Shown here: positions 12,377 through 24,366 of the stretch, piece after piece
Layout: each line of letters begins with the position of its first letter
How positions within the stretch are numbered: position 1 is the stretch's first letter
Origin: Cadophora sp. MPI-SDFR-AT-0126
Lineage: Eukaryota; Ascomycota; Leotiomycetes; Helotiales; Ploettnerulaceae
Assembly (NCBI GenBank): GCA_020747065.1
Contig: JAGMVK010000009.1
Coordinates: 372,001 to 436,000, forward strand
DNA length: 64,000 nucleotides
Reading direction: 5' to 3'
Notes under the pieces: generated by a model
Database searches by the model: none
Told to the model about the DNA's origin: nothing
Seen by the model: the letters and a program-made list of their open reading frames with translations, nothing else
Made by a program: the position numbers and the translations under genes

Positions 12377-13555
12377 ATGAATGCCTTAAAGACTATATCG
12401 CGCATTTCGCTTCTGCTGTTGACTTTCGGCAGTGGAATTCTCGCTTGTGGAACGGGGAAGGGCAACCACAACTCCGAGCTTTCGCAACGGGAAAACTTCT
12501 GCAGAATAAATGGCTTGAGTCATAATAGTGCACAGCCCATGTGTTTCTCGGTAGGTCTTTCTCTGAATTACAGATTTCTATTGTTGATTCGCTCTTAGGA
12601 AACATCCGAGCCGAGTCTCCGCCAAAACGCCAATATCGCTAGAGATCAGATACCTTTCGGATCTGAGACCCCAGCCGACTCAGCACTCTACACCGTCCTC
12701 CCAGTTCCAGGCAAAGGCCTCGGCGTAATCGCCAAAGTCCCCATCCCCCGCGGCACCAAAATCATAATCGAAGCGCCCCTAATCACAGTCGCCATGCCTT
12801 CCCTCGTTCCCGGCCAAGGATTCCCCCTCGCATCCATGCTCGCATCTATCACTGAATCTTTCACATCCCTCTCCCCATCCTCTCAGGAGACCTTCATATC
12901 TCTCCACGACCACCGCTTTTCGGGTGATGATGAGGTAAATCAATCGCATCTCCTCACGATATTCCGCAGTAACGCCTATAACACCGGCTCCTCAGACGTG
13001 GGGCTGTTCCCGCTCATCGCGCGCATAAACCATTCCTGTAGGCCCAATTCGGTCAATTACTGGAGCGAGAGACTCAGAAAGAGAGTCATCTATGCAGGGA
13101 GGGATATCGCTGTTGGTGAAGAAGTCACCGTGGCGTACATACCACTGCTGAAGAGCACGAAAGAGAGACAGAGTAGGTTGGCGCAGTATGGGTTTGTGTG
13201 TGGGTGTGAGGCGTGTATGGACGAGGATGGGATAAATGGGAAGAGGAGGGGGAAGATTGCGGATTTGATAGAGGTTTTGGAGCAGAAGGTTGAGGTGGAG
13301 AGTTTGAAGGTGGAAGTTAATGGGAGGTTAGCGAGGAGGGCGGAGAGGTTGGTGGGGTTGTTGGGGGAGGAGGGTTTGGTGGATTATTGGGCGAAGGCGT
13401 ATAGGTTTGTGGCTGTTTTTGAGGGGAGGGCGGGGAATGGGGAGGGGGCGAGGATGTGGGGGGAGAGGGCGGTTGAGGAGTTGAGGTTGGCGGAGGAGGA
13501 GTCGGAGGAGTTGGATAGAGCGTTGGAGTTTCTTGATGGATTGAAGGAGCAGTAA
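12377..13555 (+). CDS. SET-domain protein with N-terminal signal peptide
   Basis: Two exons (12377-12550, 12599-13555) give 376 aa. The SET domain is recognisable: PGKGLGVIAKVPIPRGT near the start, RINHSCRPN with NHSC at about 202-205, GEEVTVAYIPLL, and the post-SET cysteines CGCEAC. SET proteins of this SMYD/SET5-like form transfer methyl groups from S-adenosylmethionine to protein lysines. The first exon encodes a strongly hydrophobic N-terminus (SLLLLTFGSGILA) that reads as a signal peptide, odd for a histone-type methyltransferase. The last about 120 codons are extremely G-rich on the coding strand and encode an acidic/basic helical tail. Target and location are not known. Confidence 0.85.
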
Positions 13556-14900
13556 AAAAGAATTTTTCATAGCCAATACAAAGAGATATTAAATACTCTA
13601 ACAAGGTTCAGAAAAGACTCAAGTGTAGCACGAGATTTGGCTTTGTGAGATTAGCGTGACCCCAGTCTCTTCATACAAATCGTCAGACAGCTTCCCTTAC
13701 TCGACAGATCCATTGAAATGTGACCTGAAATGATTCAAGGATATGTGAACAGATTTTCTGTAAGGCTGAAGGGGCAGAATTCAGAGCGGAAAAAAATACA
13801 GCAAGTCGAATACACAAATTCTTCTCCAGCGGAGTCACCCCCTTTTCATGTATTTCAATTACCAGAACCCAAGACTTTGAGCAGCGGAGCAAAACCACAC
13901 CATCATGACTGACTGAAAGTGGGTCAAGGGTGAACAGAATCAGATGTGAGAAGCATAGTAGTGTCATAGCAAGCTATTGACGCTGTCGTTTCTGCATGTT
14001 GGCCGTTGCGCAAAGATGAGGAGAGCGAAGTCAGGTCGAATTGAGCGAGCAAATTCTTGTCATCGACGGGTACCTGTTTCGGCAGCCCTCTGTCGTATGA
14101 TTGGGAACGTGGGGTAGTTTTTGGGATGTTCACAAGGGGTTCGGTTGAACTGGTCCGGAAGATTGGGCAAACGAAGCTCAATGCTGCCCTGGAGCCTTCA
14201 CCACCGCCAGCATTTGTAGCAGACTTAAGCCTGAGCGGCATATATTCCGGACTTAGCATTGCCTGGCATTGCGTAGAACTGGACTTTAAGTCGGGATCTA
14301 TAGTAGAAAGAGATGCAGTCAGAATAGTAACAAGGAAACGGGAAAATTTACTACCTCCATCGGCATAATGAGAACATCAACTGCGTAGAAGCTGAGAAGT
14401 CGGGATTTCAAGGGGGATTGGACCTTGACTGGCTGGAATTTACTGGACTATGAATGCGTCTGATGGATATGTGAGGCTTCATAGATGAGCATCATCACTT
14501 GATATCGTGGAAAGCTCGCTTTCATGAACCCGAGTATGCAATTGTTTGGTAGAAATTGACGTCCGATCTGACAAGGAAAAGGGTGCTCTGCCAAGCCAAG
14601 GGACCCTTCGCTTACAGCCCACCAGCTCAACCCGGTTTAGCGCATTGATCACATGCTGATAAGGTTAGCGGGGTGTCCTTTATCTGTCAGTCTGTTTGCT
14701 GTTTCGAAATTTCGACGAGAAGCATTATAAAACCACAAACAATTCCTAAGATTGTACCAACTTCCCCAACAAGATAAAATTGTCCCAATCCTTCAGACAT
14801 AGGACTACCGGCTGAGATCCCTTCATTTTGAGACTGATTTGCAGAGGTTCACGACAGCAAAGCCCGACCACGAGAACGCGTCCAGGCACGCGCGGTGACG
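13556..14900. other. Intergenic region upstream of the helicase gene
   Basis: About 1.3 kb with short overlapping frames on both strands only. No recognisable domain, RNA gene or repeat. It includes the 3' flank of the SET gene and the promoter of the helicase gene. Confidence 0.6.
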
Positions 14901-17900
14901 ATGGCGGGGGAACTGGAACCCCAGGATGTGCCCAACGATGGCATCCTGAGCTGGTATGACCGCACCAGACCTATGTGGATCGACTTGGTTGGAGACTATG
15001 CTGGGAAAGAACTCTTTCTGGTGGAAGGAGATTCATTACTTCGAGAGTGTTTCGAGGATGAGAGAATAGACTTTGCTCGTGAGTTACTTTTCACTCTCCT
15101 TCCCATCAGAAACAGGTCCCCTAGTCTCCCGAGTTGGCTCTCACATACTTCATTACATGCTTTTTGGTCATAGAACTAGCTTTGAAGCTGTAACAGCGCC
15201 TCGCTGCTCAAGGTACTCTCGATGTAAGGTGGGGTGGTGTCGAGGCATCTCTAACATGTCATCACATGACCAGAATTGTGTTGGGCGCCCTACGTGTTGG
15301 CAATTTCAATATCTACAGCGGAATGTCTTGTATGAATGGAATAATGTAGCTAACCATCACTATAGGCGGCTTTCAGCTATTGCACGCGGTCTATGTCGTC
15401 GAACGATTTCTTGAGGATCTCATCAAGAGACATTGCCAGTTCCACATCGCATTTTTTGAGGGTGAGTCTGGCCCCTGGATGCCTTGATTTTAGGATCCTT
15501 ACTGATATTATTCGTAGAAAATGCACAACTGTGTGTCCCGCCAGGTGTTGCGGCAGAACACGAAGCACGATATCTTCTTGCAAGATCAATCATCAAACGC
15601 CATTTGACAAGACACCTTCCATCCGCGTGTCCAAATGTCGCCATCAATACTTTTCCAGCTCTGGAGTCCGACGCATTCATGGAATACTTACACTCATCTC
15701 CAGTTCACTTCGTCATGACACATGATGGATCTCGCAGAGAATCAAAGGCAGAGGTCACAGGGAACAACCGAAACGAAAAAGAGGCGAAAGCTGCATTGCG
15801 GACGATGATTTGGTGGTTCAATACTCACAAGTTGAATGTTGCGCTCATCAACCGGATCGAGTTCCGAGACTCGAAAGTTTTCACGATGATTGTGGAGAGT
15901 TTCACTGCATCAAGCAAGCTGAAGTTGGCCATGGCAGCGGACCTCGTCAATCGAGCTCAAGCTGCCAAGAAGCTGCTCAAGGGATCAAGTGTGACCGAAG
16001 CCCTCGATGCAAAATCAACTCTGGAACCATCAGTTGTTGCAAAGCTCAGCGATGCTTTCTCAGATGAAGATCTGAGTGAAACTTATTTCCTTGCTGTTTA
16101 CGGTGTCTCAAAGATTCTTCGACAAGGAGACTCGGACATTTTCATGACTTCCGCATTCATACTTCACAGCATCATCTTGAAGCATATTCCACTGTCACAG
16201 AGAAGACTTGCGTTGATCACGTTCGATGAGGACTTTGAGGAAGAAGTTGACGAATACATGACCAAAATTTCCAATATTTTCAAATTTGCTGTGGAGAATC
16301 CAAAGTGGAATGAGTTGATGGACGGAGAAGAGGTTGAGACTGACGCCATAGATTTGATTGACGGCCGTTTGTTCCGATCAGTAATCCAAGCAATGTGCGA
16401 CAAAACTTTCGATGCTGTTCTGCCAAAGACACTTCAACCTGATTGGGAGACTGTGTCTGCTCTGGTGAAGGAGCTGGCAGGAGAAGATCTGTCTCTAGAA
16501 GGGAGCACGGAACCGGGGTCCTCTAAAACTACAGCCACGGAGGCCGACTTAAATCCGGCCTCCGAGGATCTCGCAGTTTTGTCATTCTCGAATCCTGTGT
16601 TTGATAAGCATCTGGAGTGTATTCATGTCAAGACAGATGCATCTCTTCCTGCGCGCCTCGGTGCTCTGAAGATCTACCGTGAGACTTCTCACTGGCACAA
16701 TCATCGAAAGCCTCTGAATCCAAAATATGCCCCTGCAGCAAAGGTCTCTAAATGGCGGTAAGTTAAGCACTCTTGAGAAGCTCTCAATGTTCTCCCAATG
16801 GTTTGAAACGTTGCTGATGGTCGCTAGCAACCCTCTTCGTACCAATCAGTTCTACATGAACGAGATGACCTCGTATGCTGCCAGTTTGACAGGAGCCAAA
16901 GGCAAAGCCTTGGATGCCGAAACCATTACCGTCGGACCGAAGGTGCTTGTCAAGATTGCCGAGGAGAAGCCCGAAAAATCTTCAACGAGGCCGAAGAAAG
17001 AAGAGCCAGAGCCCAAAGCTGTGAACAAGAAAGGCGCTGCTAAGAAAGGCACCAAGGCTGCTGCTGCCGGATTGTCGAAGAAGGATCAAATGATAGCAGA
17101 AAATAAAGAGCGAAAAGGGGGAAATGAGGCCGACAAGGCTCTTAACGCCTGGGCTACAGTAATGAAGGGCATCGATGTCATATCAGATGACCAAGATCGG
17201 TACGTCAAGACCATGGATTACCTAAACGGCCTGGATTCTGCGAAGTCGACCTACCTTGAAGCAGAGGTTTATACCTATATTCTACAGTCTTTGCTCACCT
17301 GGTGGTCAACATATTGTAAGGCAGAAAAGAAGTCGCAGGGATACCATGTCGTGGCGCTCATCTGGACCACAATTCGCTCGCTGTGTACATCGAAGGCACC
17401 AGTCTCGAAGGAAATCGTTCAGATTATGAGCAAGATCTGTGCCTTGTTGGGAATCACAGATGCCTTGACAGGCTTCAGCTCGATCCCGGTTGATCGAAAA
17501 TTGTCCTTCAACTTCAAATATCCACTGCAGACACAGAATCTGCGCATTGTGGGTACTCAGGCAGAATTTCAGCTCAACTACTGTGGACCATACATGGACC
17601 GCATGCTTGATGCGAAACCTGATCCACGAGTGTCCAGTTTCGTTCCGGATGGATGGCAGAGAGACGTTTTGGATCAGCTGGACTCGAACAAGAGTGTCTT
17701 CGTTGTCGCTCCTACCTCTGCTGGAAAAACATTCATCAGTTTCTACGCGATGGAGCAAGTTTTGAGAGCAGACAATGACGGTGTGCTTGTTTATGTTGCA
17801 CCAACGAAGGCACTGGTCAATCAGATTGCCGCTGAAGTTCAAGGTTCGTTCTACGCTCTGTATGGTGAATCAACTAACATGCCATAGGCCGATTTTCGAA

Positions 17901-20900
17901 GAAGTTTCCCGTTCCTGGTAAGGGTGTGTGGGCAATCCACACTCGCGACTATCGTGTCAACAACTCTACTGGATGTCAGATCCTCGTCACCGTTCCTCAT
18001 ATTCTCCAAATCATGTTGCTTTCTCCGTCAAACGCAAAGTCCTGGGCCCCACGAGTTCGTCGAATCATCTTTGATGAGATTCATTCCATTGGAAATGCCG
18101 AAGACGGGGTCGTTTGGGAGCAGCTTCTTCTGCTCGCTCCTTGCCCTATTATTGCGCTCTCGGCAACAGTTGGAAACCCAGGAGAATTTAACGAATGGCT
18201 CACCGAGACTCAAAAGGCTTCTGGATCAGAGATCAAGATGATTCAACATGGCACACGATATTCCGACCTGCGCAAGTACATGTACGACCCTCCCACGAGC
18301 TTTAGGTTCTCCGGGCTCGGCAAGTCTTTCGGCGTTGGGCTTGGTCTTGACGGATTGGTTGGATTCAAAGCTTTCCATCCCGTGGCCAGTCTTGTTGACA
18401 AAACTCGCGGAATGCCAGACGACCTGGCTTTTGAGCCTCGTGACTGTTTGACTCTATGGAAAGCCATGGTCAAATTTCAGACTGGCCACTACAAAGTCCC
18501 GGAGTCGTTGAATCCAGAAAAGGCCCTCCCGCCCTGCATCCGCAAAGCTGATATCTTTGCTTGGGAGAAAGCATTGAAAAAGGTCCTGATGCAATGGATG
18601 GCTGATAGCCAATCGCCATTTGACGAGGTTGTTAAAGCATTGAGTATTCCAGCTCCGATCGAAGCCGCAGACCAGATTCCTTCTTCTACCGCATCATCTG
18701 TCACGGAGAGCGACAATTTTGATCCTCAGGATTTGAGGTGCACCACGCTGCCATTGCTCTACCAACTACACAAACGTCGTGCTCTCCCGGCCATTCTATT
18801 CAACTACGACAGAAATCAATGCGAGGAAATTGCGGAATCGGTTTTGAAACAGCTTGTCGACGCAGAGACGAAATGGAAGGAAGGCGCGGCATGGAAAAAG
18901 TTAATGGAAGGCTACGAAAAGTACCAAGAACTAAAGGATAAGAAGTCCAGAAAGCCTGCGAAGCCAGCGAAGAAAGCAAAGAATGACGACGATGAAGGCG
19001 GATCCAAGACTGATCGTATGCGCGAAGAGTCTTCAGATGGTGCATCCATCTATGATCTGTTTGATCCCGAAGCACCTCAAGCCGAATTCTCATTCGCGAA
19101 CCCCAAGCAGCTTCAAAAGGCCGAGCTGGACGAATATGTGCGCTCGCTGCGTTGGAAACACATTCGCGAGGAGCTCATTGAGTTACTGAAGAGAGGTATT
19201 GGAGTTCATCACGCCGGTATGAACAGAAAGTACAGACAATGTGTTGAGATGCTCTTCCGCAAGGGCTTTTTGCGAGTCGTCATCGCCACTGGAACTCTAA
19301 GTCTGGGTATTAACATGCCTTGCGCGACAGTTGTGTTCAGCGGCGACTCGGTGTACTTGACTGCCCTGAATTTCCGTCAAGCTGCAGGAAGATCTGGTCG
19401 CCGTGGCTTCGATCTCCTCGGCAATGTTGTGTTCCAAGGTCTCTCTGAAGAACGAGCGAGTCGTCTCTTGAGCTCTAGACTTCCTGAGATGACTGGTCAT
19501 TTCCCAATCACCACGACTCTTGTTCTTCGACTTTTCACTCTACTGAACGACTCAAAGAGCTCACCGTATGCAGTCAAGGCCATTAATTCTTTGCTGTCAC
19601 AACCACGATTGTACTTGGGTGGACAGAGCTTCAAGGAACAGGTCCTTCATCATTTGCGATTTTCTATCGAGTATTTACGTCGCAATGAGCTGTTGGGCCC
19701 GAAAGGAGAACCAGTCAACTTCACGAGCTGTGTCTCCCATTTGTACTTTACAGAAAACTCCAGTTTCGCTTTCCATGGTAAGTCAATCGTTTAAAGCTGG
19801 TCGGGTGTGATGCTAATTGTGGAATAGCTCTCCTTAAAAGCGGATATTTCCACGTACTATGTGCCGACATCGACACCAAGACAGACATGGTTCTGCAAGA
19901 GATGATGCTTGTACTCAGTCACATCTTCGGTCGTCGCGTGACGCGAGAAGTTGATGATCCCGAAGAGGCTGAGAAGATTCTTCGGTCACCCTCTAAGGTC
20001 TACCTTCCAGATATGCCAGAAGCTGCCGCCAAGATTCTTCGGAAGCACAACAGGGACACACTTGATATTTTCACGACCTACGTCAAGACTTTCGCTGCCC
20101 AACACGTCAAGGAAGATGAACGATACTTGCCTCTTACTCACACACCCGTCGGTCTTGCACCTCCTCCTGTCAATGGAACCAACGGAAAGGTAGTCACCAA
20201 TGGTCAAACTAACAGCGTTAAATCTGAGGAGTCTGCTGTTGGCTTCCTTCCAACGCTCCCTACACCTCATGCACGATCCGCTTTCGTGGCTCTTTCTGGC
20301 TTGGGTGATGACTTCACAACCATCGAGGACCTCTGCACTTCTACCCGTGAAGGTGTATTCCTCGAATCCGCCGTCATCCCCCATCTTGAGCTTCACCCAG
20401 ACGAGACTCGGACCCCGTTGAATGCGTATCTGCTGGATTTCTTCATGCATGGATCTATTGTTCCCCTCGAGGAAGCAAATGGAATTCGCAAGTCTGATGT
20501 AAATCATACTCGTTCTTCTTTACCACTCTCTGTTTGAAAGTGTATACTAACAGATACCCAGGTCTGGTTCGTGCTCAACGACTTCTCCATGGTCCTTGCC
20601 ACAATCGCCACCTCCCTTGCCCTGCATCTCGGTCTCGGCAGTGATGCCGACCCCGAAATGCTCGACGTGATGGGCTCCGGTGATGCAGCCGAAAACGAGG
20701 AGGACGCTGAAGTAGCCGCTAAAACAATCGCTGAGCCCACCGTGAACAATGCCTCCAACTCCGCGCCTGCCCAGCCTACTTTCGTAAAGAAGAAGAAGGT
20801 TGTTGATGACTGGGACGCCGGTGAAGATGCACTTGTTGCTGAGGAGGAGTATCTCAAGGGTGAGGGGTTGAATGGGACAGGAGCTACAGACGATGAAGAG

Positions 20901-20984
20901 TATGATAAATTGATGAACGTGTATAAGGCGTTTAGGAAGTTGAAGACGGAGTTTGATGAGAAGTTCAGAGCCATCTGGGCTTAG
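14901..20984 (+). CDS. DDX60/Ski2-like DExH-box RNA helicase
   Basis: Seven exons (14901-15078, 15366-15461, 15518-16757, 16828-17843, 17888-19777, 19828-20498, 20562-20984) give 1837 aa. Every junction keeps phase. Helicase motifs are complete: APTSAGKT (motif I, about 799-806), APTKALVNQ (Ia), DEIH (II, about 906-909), SAT (III), HHAGMNRKYR, IATGTLSLGINMPC (V) and QAAGRSGRRG (VI, about 1341). The N-terminal half has the DDX60-type region (GFQLLHAVYVVERFL), and a Lys/Ala-rich linker precedes the helicase core. The C-terminus is acidic. Metazoan DDX60 acts in antiviral RNA sensing and ribosome-linked decay; the fungal role is unknown. The first intron (15079-15365, 287 nt) is much longer than the other five. 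Confidence 0.92.
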
Positions 20985-21396
20985 GTGTCTATTCCTTTGT
21001 CTCGCTGGATGATGGAGATGGTGGGGAAACTGTTGAAGACAAATGCTTAGAGGGACTATGAGTTGTCGGGAGTAGATTGGTGGCACATGTTATGAAAAAT
21101 GTCTTTCTTTTGTTATTGGGTTGCGTTCTCTGGGTATGATTGCATGAATGCATTGTTGGGGATGGTCTTACGAATGGGCAAAAAATTGGCACTAGAGGAT
21201 ACATACACGTACAGACATGCATGATAGATTGCGGGAATAGACCATAGATTGTCAATCTTCTGTTTCTTCTCATGTCAAGCTGAAGCCTTCGCCACTTCTC
21301 AAGATGCCACTCCAGACTGTTTTCAAGATCAGCACCATAACATGGTATTGATTTCCACTCATCCTTCCACCCCTGCCCATAAAATCACCTGCTTCA
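20985..21396. other. Convergent 3' spacer
   Basis: About 410 bp between the stops of the plus-strand helicase and the minus-strand DUF427 gene. It should hold both 3' UTRs. No other feature is seen. Confidence 0.65.
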
Positions 21397-22306
21397 TCAC
21401 TTCTTCTCCAAAACACCATCAACATAGATGTCAACCTTCTCATTATAGAAACACACCAGTCCCTGAACGGCAGCCGACTCAGTAATCGGATATTCATACC
21501 ACCAAACGAGATCCTTGTGTTCTTTCCCGTCAATGACAACGTTGTAGTAACTTGCTTTGCCTTTGTAGGGACATTTGGTCGTCGTGGTGCTAGGGGTCAG
21601 ATATTGCATTTTAACCTATCAACCCGTCAAGTCTTCTGCACAACAATTGATTTGGTCATGGACCTGATGTCAAGGAAAGGGACAAATTTAGGACTTACAG
21701 ATGTCTTAGGAAGATAATAACGAGTTCTCAATCCCGTCTCAAAAAGAAACATAGGATTACTACATTCCGCTACCGTGATACCGCCGATCTTGACTTCGAT
21801 CCTGCGGGAAGATGGAAGTATGTCAATTCGAGTATATGGATTCTTAGGATGGTCGTAAATCTGCTGATCTTCCTCAAACCAAGCATCTACATTCATCAGC
21901 CCCAAACCCAGTACCCAAGAGACGTGCCCAGAAAAGAAAATCTCAACTAACCCATCGCCCCAAACTCAACCCTCACCAACCCCTCCAAAGGCCCCTTCTC
22001 AAACACCAACACACGATCCGAGCTCCTCACCCTCCCCTTCACAGTCCCCAGATAAGCGAAGCCCTGATCATCGAAACTCGAACCTTTGACCAGAACACCT
22101 GGTTGGAACTCGGAAATCGGGATCCAGAATTGAGGGAAGTATTTGTGTTCCCAGACGTGCACGGCGGAAGTGGTGTCGAAGATGAATGTGCCGTCGAAGA
22201 GGGCACGCACGCGCCGGGATGTTGGTTCGGTTTTGACGGGCCCGGTTGAGATGAGGTTGCGGGCGAGGGTGGTTAGGTCGGCGTGGAGGGGGGGTGGAGA
22301 AGTCAT
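21397..22306 (-). CDS. DUF427-domain protein
   Basis: Three exons (22306-21952, 21886-21699, 21615-21397) give 253 aa with in-frame GT-AG junctions. Two copies of the DUF427 pattern are visible. The first is around the RRVRALFDGTFIFDTTSAVHVWEH segment (about 30-55). The second includes RRIEVKIGGITVAEC and the typical ending CPYKGKASYYNV with WWYEYP. DUF427 folds as a small beta barrel of unknown biochemical role, common in bacteria and fungi; no catalytic residues can be proposed. A TATAAA element lies about 130 bp upstream (plus 22437-22442). The coding strand is very C-rich in the first codons and G-rich near the end of exon 1. Confidence 0.88.
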
Positions 22307-22870
22307 TTTCTTCTTTTTTTCTTTTCTGGAAATGTTGATGAGAGTTCGCGGTGGGTAAAAATGTTTTGTTCGTAAAGTTGCGTGCCCGGAGTTTCTCGCT
22401 TTCGATGATTTTCGACAGTTTTTGAATTCGAAAGCTTTATAAAAGACTTGATAAGAATTTGAATTTGTCATCCGCAAACCTACAGGTGATATCCGCTCAA
22501 GGATTAAAGGTATGCAGGTCAGCAGCGAATGGAATTATGTAGTGCAGCGGATACCCCGCATTTGCCGAAGTTAGTAATAAATGCTCCATGGACGTGACGA
22601 CAGAGATGACAAATCGACTCCGTCTTACAGCAAGCTCTCCAAAACTCATTCGATATTCTTGTCGGTACGGCTATTAAAATGCATGTCTTTGAAGTGAAGG
22701 ACCAGAGAAAATAAAGTTGACTTATAATGAGAGATTCATCAGAGAAGTTAAGGTATCTTTCCGTCTATGGTGTTAAATTTAAAGGCAAGAACAAAACTCT
22801 CATTTCTTACTCAACTCCTCAGAGTGACTCAGAAGACATTCCTCCGTTACCAAAGACCACTCGATTGGCC
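22307..22870. other. Intergenic spacer
   Basis: About 560 bp with the promoter of the DUF427 gene and the 3' flank of the fusion oxidoreductase. An open frame on the plus strand near 22727 is the start of a shadow of the downstream gene. Nothing else is seen. Confidence 0.6.
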
Positions 22871-24196
22871 TCACATAGTCACAACAACCTTGCCATCTGT
22901 CTTTCCTTCAAACATCATTCGAAAGCCCTCAACAGTCATTGCTATAGGGAGCACGTTTCCAATATGCGGCCGGATGGATTTGGAGACTACGAAAGCAATC
23001 AAATCCCTGAATTCTTCCAGTGTCCCCAAGTACGATCCCTTGACGGTCAATTGTTCCACAAAGACATGCGAGACTTCCATGGGAATAAATTGTCCAGAGT
23101 GGCCACCGCACGTAACAACAGTACCGCCAGTCTTGACGGAGTTGACACTATGCTTCCAAGTCACCTCCCCACTGGTATCAAACACTGCATCTGCTTTCTC
23201 GGGTAGTGTCTCCCCGGATTTAAATGCATTTTCAGCACCAAGCTTCAGTCCCAATTCTCGCTTCGCTGCTGTTCGGCCAGTGCACCAGACTCGCATGCCA
23301 GCCGCTGATCCAAGTTGAATGAGAGCAGTAGTGACACCTCCAGAAGAACCCTGGACTAACATAGTCTGCCCAGCTCTCAACCCAGACTTGGTGAATAACA
23401 TTCGGTAAGCTGTCAACCACGCGATCCCCATGACAGCAGCGGCCTCAGTACTCATCTCTTTTGGTTTAACGATGACATTGCGTTTCGGAACATTGACGTA
23501 TTCGGCCAGAGTGCCGTCGACCTTCTCGCTGAAGACATGTCGCTGAGGGTCAAGTGTCTCGTCTCCTTTGAATTCAGGATCGCCCATGAGAGGATAGATG
23601 AGGACTTCGGTACCGTCGGGAAGTGTGCCGGTGCCTTCACAGCCAAGAATGAGAGGGTCGGTGACTGATGGCGACGTGAATCCACGCATGGTGAAGATGT
23701 CGTGGTAGTTGAGTCCCACGGCTTGCAGTTTGACTTTGACCCAACCCTCTGGAACAGGCTTTTGTGGCCGTCGAGAGTATTGGATAGCTGATATTGGGTC
23801 TTTGTCGTTTGGTGAGGAAATTGAGACTGTGTTGATGATGGGATCGTACGATGTGATGGTGAGTGCATTTATGATGGTGTTTGAGACAGTGAAATCGAAG
23901 TAGAGAGTGATCGGCTCGGTGATTTGGTAGTCTGCCTCGAAATCTCCATCCATTATCAAGTGTACGATTGTATGTTCTCCCAGCGTGACCCCGTTCTGGA
24001 TGTTGATTGTGGCGCTGTGGCCGATGAGGGCTTCATCGTGCCATTTTCTGGCAGCTTCAAGGCCCGTCTCGGCTTTGCCATCGTCGTTCAACACAAAGTT
24101 GTCAGAGAAATTGGCTACGAAGCCATCAGTCGATCTCCGATTGATGCTTTCCAGGCTTGCGGCCACAGGAGCAGGAAGACTTGAAAGAGAAGACAT
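22871..24196 (-). CDS. NTF2/SnoaL-like domain fused to MDR oxidoreductase
   Basis: Single exon, 441 aa. Residues 1 to about 120 read as an NTF2/SnoaL-like fold (DGFVANFSDNFVLNDDG, ARKWHDEALIGH, then the FDFTVSNTIINALTITSYD strand pair). From about 140 the protein is a zinc-independent medium-chain reductase: KVKLQAVGLNYHDIF, the GCEGTG turn, AAAVMGIAWLTAYRML, and the nucleotide-binding GSSGGVTTALIQLG segment followed by GRTAAKRELG. The usual first strand of the GroES-like domain is shortened at the join. The MDR family reduces enones or quinones with NAD(P)H; the NTF2-like part could bind a small ligand or help dimerise. A TATATAAA element lies about 105 bp upstream. It is divergent from a Zn2Cys6 gene with which it shares a motif-rich promoter. 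Confidence 0.88.
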   Translation of the reverse strand: MSSLSSLPAPVAASLESINRRSTDGFVANFSDNFVLNDDGKAETGLEAARKWHDEALIGHSATINIQNGVTLGEHTIVHLIMDGDFEADYQITEPITLYFDFTVSNTIINALTITSYDPIINTVSISSPNDKDPISAIQYSRRPQKPVPEGWVKVKLQAVGLNYHDIFTMRGFTSPSVTDPLILGCEGTGTLPDGTEVLIYPLMGDPEFKGDETLDPQRHVFSEKVDGTLAEYVNVPKRNVIVKPKEMSTEAAAVMGIAWLTAYRMLFTKSGLRAGQTMLVQGSSGGVTTALIQLGSAAGMRVWCTGRTAAKRELGLKLGAENAFKSGETLPEKADAVFDTSGEVTWKHSVNSVKTGGTVVTCGGHSGQFIPMEVSHVFVEQLTVKGSYLGTLEEFRDLIAFVVSKSIRPHIGNVLPIAMTVEGFRMMFEGKTDGKVVVTM

Positions 24197-24366
24197 ATTT
24201 GTGGGGATTTCTATGTTGGAATTGTATTTGATGAAATGGTACTTGACTTGGGTCTTTGACTGAGGAGATAATCGACGCTCAAATCATGAGGGCAAGCATT
24301 TATATAAGAAGCAATGAAAAAGAGAAGCTCAACATTCGCTCACCAGATCATGCCAGATTCACGTGG

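Noticed and set aside
13317..13604. Proline-rich minus-strand frames opposite the SET gene
   Set aside because: They are shadows of the extremely G-rich 3' end of the SET coding region; repeats of CCN codons follow directly from that composition.
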